Shown here one piece after another: positions 15,010 to 23,103 of a stretch of 64,000 nucleotides of DNA. Position 1 is the stretch's first letter. Each line of letters opens with the position of its first letter. Under the pieces are notes generated by a model. It was not told the DNA's origin. It saw only the letters and a program-made list of their open reading frames with translations, and did no database searches. The stretch comes from Larkinella punicea (GTDB lineage: Bacteria; Bacteroidota; Bacteroidia; Cytophagales; Spirosomataceae): the NCBI RefSeq assembly GCF_003334855.1, contig NZ_QOWE01000018.1, positions 1 to 64,000 on the forward strand, read 5' to 3'. Both the position numbers and the translations under genes were made by a program.

Positions 15010-15300
15010 TTTGTTCTCCGTAAAGGTTAGGGTTACGGCGAGGACACAACCGGACGGTATCAACGAATGAACCAGCAAAAATTTTGGTTGGGCGGGGAAT
15101 GCGATCAGCAGGCGAAAATTATTGTTGGTGGAACGAGTGACGTCCGGTAAATCACCGGTAAAACCCTGATCTTACCGTTGGAGAATTGATGATCTTGTTG
15201 CCAATCCCTATTGGATGGCTTTAAATCCATTGGGCCAGCATGTGTTCTTCTTAGGCGGAACGTGATTGCAGCTCAAAGCAAATAAAATTAAAAGCCTGTT

Positions 15301-15540
15301 TTATCGTTTCCTCTTAATCGTCTGCTTTTGCCGTTCACGGATTGCTTTCATTTCGGCAACAAGTTTTTCATGTTCATACTGATTTTTGCCTTGTGCCATA
15401 GCCCTACTGTAATCGGTCGGCACATTGCCGCTTTGGGCTTTTAAAAGCGTATCCAGCAATTCCGGCTCATGCTTTGCCAATTGGTAGCCATGATTATAAC
15501 CCTTCACGAACTCTTTGGATGGTTCCTCTTCTTCGGTCAT
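15301..15540 (-). CDS. Small charged hypothetical protein
   Basis: A 79-residue protein rich in Glu, Lys and Gln. It starts MTEEEEPSKEFVKGYNHGYQ and ends in a basic QKQTIKRKR tail. It follows the HTH gene after only two bases, so the two are co-transcribed. Gene pairs of this kind next to an integrase are frequent in Bacteroidota mobile elements, but I cannot assign a family. No signal peptide or membrane segment is seen. Confidence 0.55.
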   Translation of the reverse strand: MTEEEEPSKEFVKGYNHGYQLAKHEPELLDTLLKAQSGNVPTDYSRAMAQGKNQYEHEKLVAEMKAIRERQKQTIKRKR

Positions 15541-15542
15541 GG

Positions 15543-15812
15543 CTAGAAAGTGTTTTTAGAATTTCGGTTCAGATATTCGTTGATGGAATCCGTATCATAC
15601 AGAATGATTTTCTTCTCGGGCTGAGAGAAACGAATGCTGCCCTCGTCACGGAGTTTTTGTAAAGTCGTTTTGCTTTGGATACGCAGCTTCTGCATAGCTT
15701 CGCTACCCGAAATCCATTTATCTTCCCTAATCGCTTGCTGTTGCTGAACCCGTTCAAGAACCTTGTCAATCAGAGCGTAAAAGGCTTCATCGTGTAGACA
15801 GATAACCTCCAT
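15543..15812 (-). CDS. Helix-turn-helix protein, excisionase-like
   Basis: An 89-residue protein. Its C-terminal 55 residues (WISGSEAMQKLRIQSKTTLQK, LRDEGSIRFSQ, KKIILYDTDSINEYL) are a MerR/excisionase-type winged helix of the kind found beside integrases on Bacteroidota elements (DUF3853-like). It probably binds DNA and may direct excision or regulate element genes. It is the first gene of a pair with the small charged protein downstream and lies about 150 bp from the end of the integrase gene. Confidence 0.7.
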   Translation of the reverse strand: MEVICLHDEAFYALIDKVLERVQQQQAIREDKWISGSEAMQKLRIQSKTTLQKLRDEGSIRFSQPEKKIILYDTDSINEYLNRNSKNTF

Positions 15813-15963
15813 TGTGCTTTTTTCGCCAAAATAAAAATCATATGGGTAAAAGCAACACGAGCCGACGGATTACTGACGTTTATTTCGATACGCTTATTGA
15901 GTAGATGAATTCAAGATCAGATTTTAGAAATAGTCCTTTCTGCATTTGGCCCATATCAACGGC

Positions 15964-17181
15964 TTATGCTTCCAAAATTCTTTCATTATAATTATCCAGA
16001 ATATTGACCGGCAACCCTTTCAGATAAATTTCAGTGGTTTTTAAACTTGAGTGACCAAGCATCGTACTGATAGCGGTCAGCGGAATATCGTGTAGCATAG
16101 CCTGGGTTGCAAATGAATGCCTGCTCACATAACTCGTCAGGTTTGAGCCGATCCCACACAGAGACGCTAACATTTTTAACTTCTTGTTGTACCGCTTCCT
16201 GGCCCATTGAATATCCTTTTCACGAAGAGCAGGAGATTCGCGTTTCAAGATCGGGAATACAAACTTGGATTCTGGGTTTTGGTACATGTAATGCACCAAT
16301 ATACTTTCAAGCTGCGGTGTAATCTTTATATCGTACAGTTTTCCCGTTTTTCTCCGGCGATACCTGATGCGCCCATTCTCCACAGAGCTTTTTTCCAGGT
16401 AAGCCATATCGGCAAAGTTCATTCCGTACATCATGTAACTGGCAACAAAATAGTTACGCGTATTAAAGCACAGATGGTTGGTTGGAATGTCCAATTGAAT
16501 AATCTTTTTAAGTAGCTCTCCATCCAAAGCCCGTTTTTCCGTGGGAGCCGTCTTAATTTTATAGTCGTCAAAAGGATACAGTTCTTTATCGGCTACCCCA
16601 GACTTAATGGCCTTGTTGTAGATGGCCCTGATTGTCCTCATATAGACAGCCAAGCCATTAGTACCGTTCCCTTTGCTTTTATGATTGGTCTCGAATTTGG
16701 CAAGGAAATCGTAAGTAACTTCCTTGAACAATAAATCTTTGCCCTTACGGTATTCTTTCAAGACGCTGATCAAGCCTTTATACGATCTGGCTGTACCAAC
16801 TCGATGAGCTTTAATGAGTTCATCCACACATTGACTGGCAAATTGCAAAAAAGAGTCTTTTGCTTCTTTCTGCGTGATCCGGTCTTTCAAAGATATGATT
16901 GATAAGGTCTGAAGAATATCCAATTCATGGAGTTTTAGAATAATGTCCATGGCATCGGTCTTCACCTTTTCAATCTGATTATTCAGTCTGGTTACCGAGC
17001 TTACACCCGTGTATGTTTTTTTAACAACACGTTTTTTCTCATCCCAATCCTTTTCTGCGATACTTATCCCAATGGGAATAGACGTTGTTTGCGCATTATG
17101 GCCCAGTCGCATAATGACCGGATAGGTGCCGTCCTTTTTGGCACGGCGCGTATCTAAGGAAATCACCACGTTCGTATTCAT
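15964..17181 (-). CDS. Tyrosine recombinase (island integrase)
   Basis: A 405-residue site-specific recombinase that most likely integrated the island at the tRNA-Asn gene 140 bp away. It has the Bacteroidota arm-binding N terminus (VVISLDTRRAKKDGTYPVIMRL), a SAM-like core-binding domain (about 105-205) and a catalytic domain. The catalytic domain shows Lys in RRKTGKLYDIKI, RHSFAT, LGHSSLKTTEIYL and the Tyr nucleophile. The first catalytic Arg of most family members is missing (YGMNFADMAYL), as in other integrases of this phylum such as IntDOT. Direct repeats upstream may be arm sites or control sites. Confidence 0.92.
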   Translation of the reverse strand: MNTNVVISLDTRRAKKDGTYPVIMRLGHNAQTTSIPIGISIAEKDWDEKKRVVKKTYTGVSSVTRLNNQIEKVKTDAMDIILKLHELDILQTLSIISLKDRITQKEAKDSFLQFASQCVDELIKAHRVGTARSYKGLISVLKEYRKGKDLLFKEVTYDFLAKFETNHKSKGNGTNGLAVYMRTIRAIYNKAIKSGVADKELYPFDDYKIKTAPTEKRALDGELLKKIIQLDIPTNHLCFNTRNYFVASYMMYGMNFADMAYLEKSSVENGRIRYRRRKTGKLYDIKITPQLESILVHYMYQNPESKFVFPILKRESPALREKDIQWARKRYNKKLKMLASLCGIGSNLTSYVSRHSFATQAMLHDIPLTAISTMLGHSSLKTTEIYLKGLPVNILDNYNERILEA

Positions 17182-17201
17182 GATTTAAAGATACGAAAAA
17201 T

Positions 17202-17223
17202 TTGCACAAGATTTGCACAAGAA
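17202..17223. repeat. Two tandem copies of ATTTGCACAAG upstream of the integrase
   Basis: The 11-bp unit occurs perfectly at 17202-17212 and 17213-17223, only 20 bp from the integrase start. One helical turn apart, the copies could be binding sites for the integrase, an excisionase or a regulator. Confidence 0.5.
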
Positions 17224-17290
17224 ATCTGTATTTATACGGTTTTTCTAGAAATGCCATATGCCATAATTTACTTATAATCAGTGTATTAAA

Positions 17291-17310
17291 AACCATATTG
17301 AACCATATTG
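17291..17310. repeat. Two tandem copies of AACCATATTG near the attachment site
   Basis: Perfect adjacent 10-bp repeats between the integrase gene and the tRNA fragment. Their location suggests arm-type integrase sites of the island end. Confidence 0.45.
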
Positions 17311-17323
17311 ATACAATAATCTG

Positions 17324-17370
17324 CTGACTGTTAATCAGAGGGTCGCTGGTTCGAGCCCAGCTTCGGGAGC
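17324..17370 (+). other. tRNA-Asn(GTT) 3' fragment: attachment site marking the island end
   Basis: The 47 bases from CTGACTGTTAATCAGAGG through GGTTCGAGCCC to CTTCGGGAGC reproduce the anticodon arm (anticodon GTT), variable loop, T arm and 3' acceptor strand of a tRNA-Asn. The D arm and 5' acceptor strand are missing, so this is a duplicated 3' end, not a working tRNA. It lies right beside the integrase. The intact tRNA-Asn and the second attachment site should be beyond base 1 of the window. Confidence 0.8.
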
Positions 17371-17392
17371 ACTTACTAAAACCAAGTCAGTT

Positions 17393-17418
17393 AACCGCCC
17401 CATAAAAGGGCGGTTTTC
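17393..17418 (+). terminator. Rho-independent terminator after the tRNA-Asn fragment
   Basis: AACCGCCC (17393-17400) pairs with GGGCGGTT (17408-17415) and is followed by TTC. It was presumably the terminator of the original tRNA-Asn gene. Confidence 0.7.
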
Positions 17419-17505
17419 TTGTTTCTAGGCTACAATTTCGCGCTTTCCCCCTTTCGTTCACCGATTTAATTTTTGGGTACAACCTCCATAATAATGGGTA
17501 CAACC

Positions 17506-17640
17506 ATGGCTTGGCCCGTTTGGCTAATCGGAGCGCTGAAGCTATGGTATGAAAAAGTGCGGCAGTGCGGTTTCAAGGCCTTTAATACCGTGGCCCGATC
17601 CATTCAAAATAACCGTACGGTAATCCATAAAGCAGTATAA
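17506..17640 (+). CDS. Possible 44-residue small protein
   Basis: An ATG at 17506 opens a 45-codon frame ending at 17640, just before a very strong hairpin. The product starts MAWPVWLIGALKLWYEKV and has a short hydrophobic start and basic, amphipathic remainder. No homology is recognised. It may be a genuine short gene or chance. The codons look like those of neighbouring core genes, which is weak support only. Confidence 0.25.
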   Translation: MAWPVWLIGALKLWYEKVRQCGFKAFNTVARSIQNNRTVIHKAV

Positions 17641-17642
17641 AG

Positions 17643-17699
17643 AAAAAGGCTAATTCGTTGATTTGGAGCGGTTTTGCTCTGCAACGAATTAGCCTTTTT
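17643..17699. terminator. Strong bidirectional terminator hairpin after tRNA-Thr
   Basis: AAAAAGGCTAATTCGTTG (17643-17660) and its exact complement (17682-17699) give an 18-bp perfect stem with a 21-nt loop. Each strand ends in a run of five T. It lies directly downstream of the minus-strand tRNA-Thr and could also stop + strand transcripts. Confidence 0.8.
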
Positions 17700-17709
17700 G
17701 TGACTTGTG

Positions 17710-17782
<73 letters not shown>

Positions 17783-17877
17783 AAAAACGACTTTTTACCG
17801 TTTTTGTGGGTGCAAATATAGCGGGTTCTTCACAAACCATGCAAGCAAACGCGGCAAAAATGCGTAAATTTGCCGTT

Positions 17878-19881
17878 ATGATTTCTCTTACAAACCTGTC
17901 TTATTATCTCGGAAGCCGGGCGCTCTATGAAAATGCGTCGATGCACATCAAGCCCGGTCAGAAAATTGGTCTCATTGGCCTCAACGGAACCGGAAAATCG
18001 ACCCTGCTGCGGTTGATCATGGGTGAATACCAACTCGACGGCGGAAGTATCTCCAAAGCGGGCGACGTCACCATCGGTTTTTTGAACCAGGATTTGCTTT
18101 CCTACCAGACCGACGACTCGATTCTGTCGGTGGCCATGCAGGCTTTCGAACGCCAGAACCACCTGCAAAAACGGATCGACGGCTTGCTGCACGAGATGGA
18201 AGTCAACTACCGCGACGAACTGATCGACAAACTGGCGCGGGCGCAGGACGAATTTGCAGCCCTGGATGGCTACACGATCCAGTCGAAAGCCGAAGAAATT
18301 CTGGAAGGGCTGGGCTTTTCGACCGGCGATCTGGACAAACCGCTGCGGCTGTTTTCCGGGGGCTGGCGGATGCGCGTGATGCTGGCAAAACTGCTGCTGC
18401 AAAAACCGTCGCTGCTCATGCTTGATGAACCGACCAACCACTTGGACTTACCGTCTATTGTGTGGGTTGAAAAATACATTCTGAACTACGAAGGCGCGGT
18501 GATTGTGGTTTCCCACGACCGGGAATTCCTTGATAATGTGGTGGATAGCATTGTGGAAGTGTCGGGCGCGAAGCTGAATTTCTACGCGGGAAATTATTCG
18601 TTCTACATTGAAGAAAAGGCGCTGCGCAACGAAATTCAACAGGGAGCCTACGAAAACCAGCAGGCCAAAATCCGGCAAACGGAGCGGTTTATCGAGCGGT
18701 TTAAGGCGAAAGCTACCAAAGCCAAGCAGGCCCAGAGCCGGGTGAAAATGCTCGAAAAAATGGATCGGGTCGATGCGGTGATCGATGAAAATGCCCGCGT
18801 TAACTTCCGGTTTAACTTTTCGACACAACCCGGTCGGCACATTCTGCACCTCGATGAGGTAACGAAAAATTACGGCGAGAAAAAAATCCTGACCCACACC
18901 ACTGCCCGACTCGAACGGGGTGATCACGTGGCGCTGATCGGCGCCAACGGTCGTGGTAAATCGACCCTGCTGCGGATTATTGCGGGAACCGAACCCACCA
19001 CAAAGGGCGAACGGCGGCTGGGTCATAATGTCTCCTTCAGTTTCTACGCCCAGCACCAGTTGGAGTCGCTGAACGTGGAAGATAACATGCTGGAAGAGCT
19101 GAAATCGGCCAATCCGACCAAATCTGAATCGGAATTGCGGACGGTTTTGGGCTGTTTCCTGTTTTCGGGCGACGATGTTTTCAAGAAGATCAAGGTGCTG
19201 TCCGGGGGCGAAAAATCGCGGGTGGCGCTGGCCAAAGTGCTGCTGTCGCAGGCCAACTTCCTGCTATTGGATGAACCGACCAACCACTTGGACATGCAGT
19301 CGGTGAATATTCTGATTCAGGCCCTGGATCAGTACGAAGGTACGTTTGTGGTGGTTTCCCACGACCGGTATTTCGTTTCGCAGATTGCCAACAAAATCTG
19401 GTATATCGAAGACGAGCAGATCAAGGAATACCCCGGCACCTACGACGAATACGAATGGTGGATGGAAGAACGGAAGTCGAATCCGGTCGAGACGCCTGCC
19501 AGTTCTGCGCAACCGGCCGCGAACGCGAATGGCAAACTGGCCGAGGCTAGCAAACCGGCTGATAAAAATGGTCAAAACCGCTCCAACGGTTCTGCCAATG
19601 GCAAGAGCATCGCCAATGACGAAGAGCGCAAGGAATGGCAGCGGGCGTTGAAAAAAGCCACGCAGCAGGCCGAGGATTTTGAGCAGCAGATTGCCCGGCT
19701 GGAAAAACAGAAGAAGCAACTGGAAACCGAAATGGCCGAGCCGAAAGTGGTGGCCGACGGAAAGCTTTTTCAGTCTAAAACCGCTGACTACAAACGCGTT
19801 GGTACGCAACTCGATTCGTTTCAGGAGCAGTGGGAGAACGTGATGCTGGAAGCGGAAAAATTGGAAAAGAAGCTGGGGTAA
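17878..19881 (+). CDS. ABC-F family ATPase (Uup-like)
   Basis: I start at the ATG at 17878 (MISLTNLSYYLGSRALYENA). Longer readings would run over the tRNA gene. The 667-residue soluble protein has two ABC ATPase domains and no membrane part. Walker A is GLNGTGKST in the first domain and GANGRGKST in the second. Signatures are LFSGGWRMR and LSGGEKSRVALAKVLL, each followed by LLMLDEPTNHLD or LLLDEPTNHLD. The linker between the domains is the charged ABC-F type. A low-complexity Ala/Asn/Lys region leads to a C-terminal coiled coil (about 590-665) as in Uup. ABC-F proteins act on the ribosome, relieving stalled states. A TAAATTTG box sits 6 bp before the start, so the mRNA could be nearly leaderless. 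Confidence 0.92.
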   Translation: MISLTNLSYYLGSRALYENASMHIKPGQKIGLIGLNGTGKSTLLRLIMGEYQLDGGSISKAGDVTIGFLNQDLLSYQTDDSILSVAMQAFERQNHLQKRIDGLLHEMEVNYRDELIDKLARAQDEFAALDGYTIQSKAEEILEGLGFSTGDLDKPLRLFSGGWRMRVMLAKLLLQKPSLLMLDEPTNHLDLPSIVWVEKYILNYEGAVIVVSHDREFLDNVVDSIVEVSGAKLNFYAGNYSFYIEEKALRNEIQQGAYENQQAKIRQTERFIERFKAKATKAKQAQSRVKMLEKMDRVDAVIDENARVNFRFNFSTQPGRHILHLDEVTKNYGEKKILTHTTARLERGDHVALIGANGRGKSTLLRIIAGTEPTTKGERRLGHNVSFSFYAQHQLESLNVEDNMLEELKSANPTKSESELRTVLGCFLFSGDDVFKKIKVLSGGEKSRVALAKVLLSQANFLLLDEPTNHLDMQSVNILIQALDQYEGTFVVVSHDRYFVSQIANKIWYIEDEQIKEYPGTYDEYEWWMEERKSNPVETPASSAQPAANANGKLAEASKPADKNGQNRSNGSANGKSIANDEERKEWQRALKKATQQAEDFEQQIARLEKQKKQLETEMAEPKVVADGKLFQSKTADYKRVGTQLDSFQEQWENVMLEAEKLEKKLG

Positions 19882-19890
19882 TTCCCCCGG

Positions 19891-20694
19891 TCATCCGCCA
19901 AATCTGACATACAGGTAGATTACACCGGCCGAAAAAACCGCCCAGGTCATCAGGCCGGCAAGGGTGATCAGAGCGGTTTTGATGATCGATTTGGGACGGC
20001 CGGGCGGTAGAAACTGGTAATACGCAAGAGTTAAATACACCAGTTGAGAAGCCAGTTGGGTGATGCTAAACCAGTTGCCTTCCGGAAATACCTGCCGGAT
20101 GGGCGTAAGAACGAGTGTCGAAAACAACGAATAAAAACCGGAAAAGAACACCTGAGCAACCAGGTGTTCAGCATAGTTGATGCCCGTACGGAAAAAAAAG
20201 AGCCAGTACGCCAGGGTAATGACCGGAATGGCCAGAAATACGATCAGATTACTGCGCTTTTCGAGAAATGCCTGAACCGTCTGCTGGCGTTCGGCCAGTT
20301 TTAAGGCGAACTGCTTCTGCTGTTCGGATTTGTATGGTCTGGTAGCCGCTACCTGAACCGGATTGTTGGTTCGGGTATACGGATGAAAGATGGAGTTGGC
20401 AAACAACGTAAGCCCCAATACCAGCACCAGAAACGTGAAGGGATTGAAATATTTCTTTCGTTTCCCTTCCAGAATGTATTCACGGGCCACCATTCCGGGC
20501 CGGGTCGCCAAGCCTTTCAGCAAATGAAGCACACCCTTGTCGGCGTGCGTCAGGGCGTGGAAGATTTCGTGAAAAATATGCGGCAGGTTGAACCGGTGGA
20601 TCGAGGTGGTTTGCCCACATTTCGGGCAGTAGTTGAACGAATCTTCCAGGTTCGCCGAACAGTTCGGACATTCTTTTACCGCATTCAGGCTCAT
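19891..20694 (-). CDS. DUF3667 membrane protein with zinc ribbon
   Basis: A 267-residue protein with an N-terminal zinc ribbon (CPNCSANLEDSFNYCPKCGQ). The segment FNLPHIFHEIFHALTHADKG then GLATRPGMVAREYILEGKRKKYFNPFTFL is the DUF3667 signature. About four transmembrane helices follow. The family is frequent in Bacteroidota and has no known function that I can cite. It is convergent with the ABC-F gene (9 bp between stops) and lies upstream of nothing on its own strand except the bestrophin gene 60 bp away. Confidence 0.85.
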   Translation of the reverse strand: MSLNAVKECPNCSANLEDSFNYCPKCGQTTSIHRFNLPHIFHEIFHALTHADKGVLHLLKGLATRPGMVAREYILEGKRKKYFNPFTFLVLVLGLTLFANSIFHPYTRTNNPVQVAATRPYKSEQQKQFALKLAERQQTVQAFLEKRSNLIVFLAIPVITLAYWLFFFRTGINYAEHLVAQVFFSGFYSLFSTLVLTPIRQVFPEGNWFSITQLASQLVYLTLAYYQFLPPGRPKSIIKTALITLAGLMTWAVFSAGVIYLYVRFGG

Positions 20695-20753
20695 TGCGTT
20701 AGGGTGGGGATGAAGCGATTTGCAAAATAGCGGTTTCTCCCCGAAGCCGCAAC

Positions 20754-21677
20754 TCAGGAAAGGCCTGAATTGGAGGTTGTGGTGACCGATTCCGGAACCG
20801 GGATGAGTTGCCGAACCGATTGCCGGATGTTCTTGCAGATCGTTTCGGCGGGCAAATCGTTCGCGTCTGTACCGAACGGGTCTTCAATTTCTTCGGCAAT
20901 GACCTCCAGACTGGCCAGAACGTAGAAGATGAACACGACAAACGGGACAACGAAGTAATGCAGGCTGAAAACGTAGCCCAGCGGGAGCGTGATGCAATAA
21001 ATGAAGATGAATTTTTTTAGAAACGAGCTGTAGGAAAACGGAATCGGTGTTTTGTTGATCCGTTCGCAGGAGCCGCAGATGTCCATCAGACTTTGTAATT
21101 CGCCATTCAAAAACAGCAGATGTTCCGGTAAAAAGACGCCCTTTCGCTGAAGTTCATAGACTTTGCGGGTAAGAGCCGCCGAAATTTGGGAAGGAACGTG
21201 CTCGTGCCGGTTCAGTGCAGATAAGGGGAAAAGCGAACATTCCGTAAATTCTTTTTCGACAAAATGCGCCCTCAGGTGGTTTTTCATCGCGTAGGCAAAG
21301 TTGGGGATCATCACGCGAAAAAAGTCCCGCTCATCGGTGGCCGCCTGATCCAATAGGGGTTCCAGTTTCAGGGCCAGGTTGCGGCTGTTGTTGGTGAGCG
21401 CCCCCCACATCCGGCGCCCTTCCCACCAGCGGTCATAGGCGGTGTTGGTCCTGAAAACCAGCAACATCGAAATCACAAAGCCCAACAAGGAGTGCATGAC
21501 CGAAATGTGCCTCAAATCCGAATTGTCTTTCATATTAAAGACGTAGAGGAGAATGAAGGCCACCAAAAAAGAATAGAGGGTCATCAGGCCTAAAAACGGC
21601 ATCAGCTTGCGGACGGTGTCAGCTTTTGGGAAATTAATCAGAAACCGGACCCACTCTTTCGTATCGTAATTGACCAT
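20754..21677 (-). CDS. Bestrophin-family ion channel protein
   Basis: A 307-residue integral membrane protein of the bestrophin/UPF0187 family, which form pentameric anion or cation channels. Diagnostic blocks are LLGFVISMLLVFRTNTAYDRWWEGRRMWGALTNNSRNLA across residues 65-105 and the C-terminal EVIAEEIEDPFGTDANDLP. Four membrane helices are evident, with charged cytosolic helices. A perfect TATTTTTG box lies on the minus strand 29 bp upstream of the ATG, although a matching -33 box is not obvious. Confidence 0.88.
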   Translation of the reverse strand: MVNYDTKEWVRFLINFPKADTVRKLMPFLGLMTLYSFLVAFILLYVFNMKDNSDLRHISVMHSLLGFVISMLLVFRTNTAYDRWWEGRRMWGALTNNSRNLALKLEPLLDQAATDERDFFRVMIPNFAYAMKNHLRAHFVEKEFTECSLFPLSALNRHEHVPSQISAALTRKVYELQRKGVFLPEHLLFLNGELQSLMDICGSCERINKTPIPFSYSSFLKKFIFIYCITLPLGYVFSLHYFVVPFVVFIFYVLASLEVIAEEIEDPFGTDANDLPAETICKNIRQSVRQLIPVPESVTTTSNSGLS

Positions 21678-21785
21678 TTTTGCCTGAGTTACATCTTGCT
21701 GAGGTCAAAAATACATCCTGAAATGTTTTTTATACTGCCTTTCCCTAAAATTTCGTTCCTACATATACCGATTTATCTATTCTAA

Positions 21786-23102
21786 ATGCCTCCATTCTTC
21801 CGACTTTTCCTGCTGCTGAGCGGCATGGTGCTGGTTCAGGCTTCCGCCCAAAAACTGCCGACGGAGGATCGGATTGCCGATCCTGCCATTAAAACCGTGT
21901 TGCTGTATCCGGTGCTCGGCAACGACCCGACCGACCCGGCGCAGACGCTCAACCCACCCATCATCGATCAGTCCGTCGAGACGCAGCTCATGCTGGAATT
22001 TGACGATCTGACGGCTACATTCCGCCCGTTTCGCGCTAAATTCGTGCATTGCAACGCCGACTGGCAACGGTCGATTCTGAATGATATTGAGTTTACGTAC
22101 GAATACAACGACTATCCCATTCAGGATTATCAGATTTCGCAGAACACCAAAATACCGTATTACCACTACCGGTTTCCGGTGCCGAAGGTCAAATTGCCGG
22201 GGAATTACGTGTTGGTGGTCTATAACGAGCGGAACCCCAACCAGATTTATTTCAGCCGCCGGTTCAGTACCTATCTGAACCGCGTGGGCGTGTCGGCCAC
22301 GGCGCAGTTTGCCAATGATCCGCAATTTCGTTTCACCGACCAGCAGATCAATTTCGAAATCAGTTACCGGGGCTATCCGCTCATTTCGCCCCAGGACGAC
22401 CTGAAAATTGTCATCCGTCAGAATTTTCGCGACGACCGCGTGATCACGGGCCTGCGGCCCACCAACGTCCGGGCGTTTGATAACCTGCTGGAATACCGGC
22501 TTTTCGATCTAAAAAACACGTTTCCCGGCGGGAACGAATACCGGTATTTCGACACCCGGACGGTTTTGTCGCGCGGCAATTACATCGAACGGATCGAGCG
22601 CCGGGAAGACCGCAACACGGTTTTTGTGAACGCCGACGGCATTCGAAGCGTGGGCGCGTATGTGCAAACCGACGATTTTAACGGACAATACGTGATCGAT
22701 CACCTCGAAACCCGCATCGGAGCCACGCAGGCCGACTACATCACGACGGTTTTTACGCTGCGCATGGATGAGGTGCCCAATGCCGAGTTGTTCGTGAACA
22801 GTGCATTTAATTTCTGGCAATTAAATGATCTCAACCGGATGAGCTACGTGCCGGATTTGCGCGCCTACCGGGCCGAAATTCAACTGAAACAGGGTATTTA
22901 TAACTATAATTATTCCGTGAAGGGCATTCCCCCGCCGGTGTCGCGCTCCGGAATGAACCTCACGGGCAACGAAACCCTGATCGAGGGGAATTATTCGGAT
23001 ACGGAAAACGATTACGAAATTCTGGTCTACCACCGTCCCCCGGCGTCGCGGGCCGATCAGTTGGTGGGTTACCGACGGATTGGCTACAACAAGCGGAAGT
23101 AA
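21786..23102 (+). CDS. Type IX secretion system plug protein (DUF5103)
   Basis: A 438-residue exported protein. It has a signal peptide (FRLFLLLSGMVLVQASAQ) followed by mature sequence. The DUF5103/T9SS plug layout is clear: IKTVLLYP, LMLEFDDLTATFRPFRAKFVHCNADW, then LPGNYVLVVY and GVSATAQFANDPQFRFTDQQINFEI. The plug protein closes the SprA translocon pore in the outer membrane of T9SS-bearing Bacteroidota. This implies the organism has a T9SS and perhaps gliding, though no other T9SS gene is in the window. It ends two bases before the stop of the convergent serine hydrolase gene. Confidence 0.88.
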   Translation: MPPFFRLFLLLSGMVLVQASAQKLPTEDRIADPAIKTVLLYPVLGNDPTDPAQTLNPPIIDQSVETQLMLEFDDLTATFRPFRAKFVHCNADWQRSILNDIEFTYEYNDYPIQDYQISQNTKIPYYHYRFPVPKVKLPGNYVLVVYNERNPNQIYFSRRFSTYLNRVGVSATAQFANDPQFRFTDQQINFEISYRGYPLISPQDDLKIVIRQNFRDDRVITGLRPTNVRAFDNLLEYRLFDLKNTFPGGNEYRYFDTRTVLSRGNYIERIERREDRNTVFVNADGIRSVGAYVQTDDFNGQYVIDHLETRIGATQADYITTVFTLRMDEVPNAELFVNSAFNFWQLNDLNRMSYVPDLRAYRAEIQLKQGIYNYNYSVKGIPPPVSRSGMNLTGNETLIEGNYSDTENDYEILVYHRPPASRADQLVGYRRIGYNKRK

Positions 23103-23103
23103 G

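Noticed and set aside
15079-15300. Possible gene between DUF2958 and the small charged protein
   Set aside because: No ORF of coding character and no RNA structure recognised.
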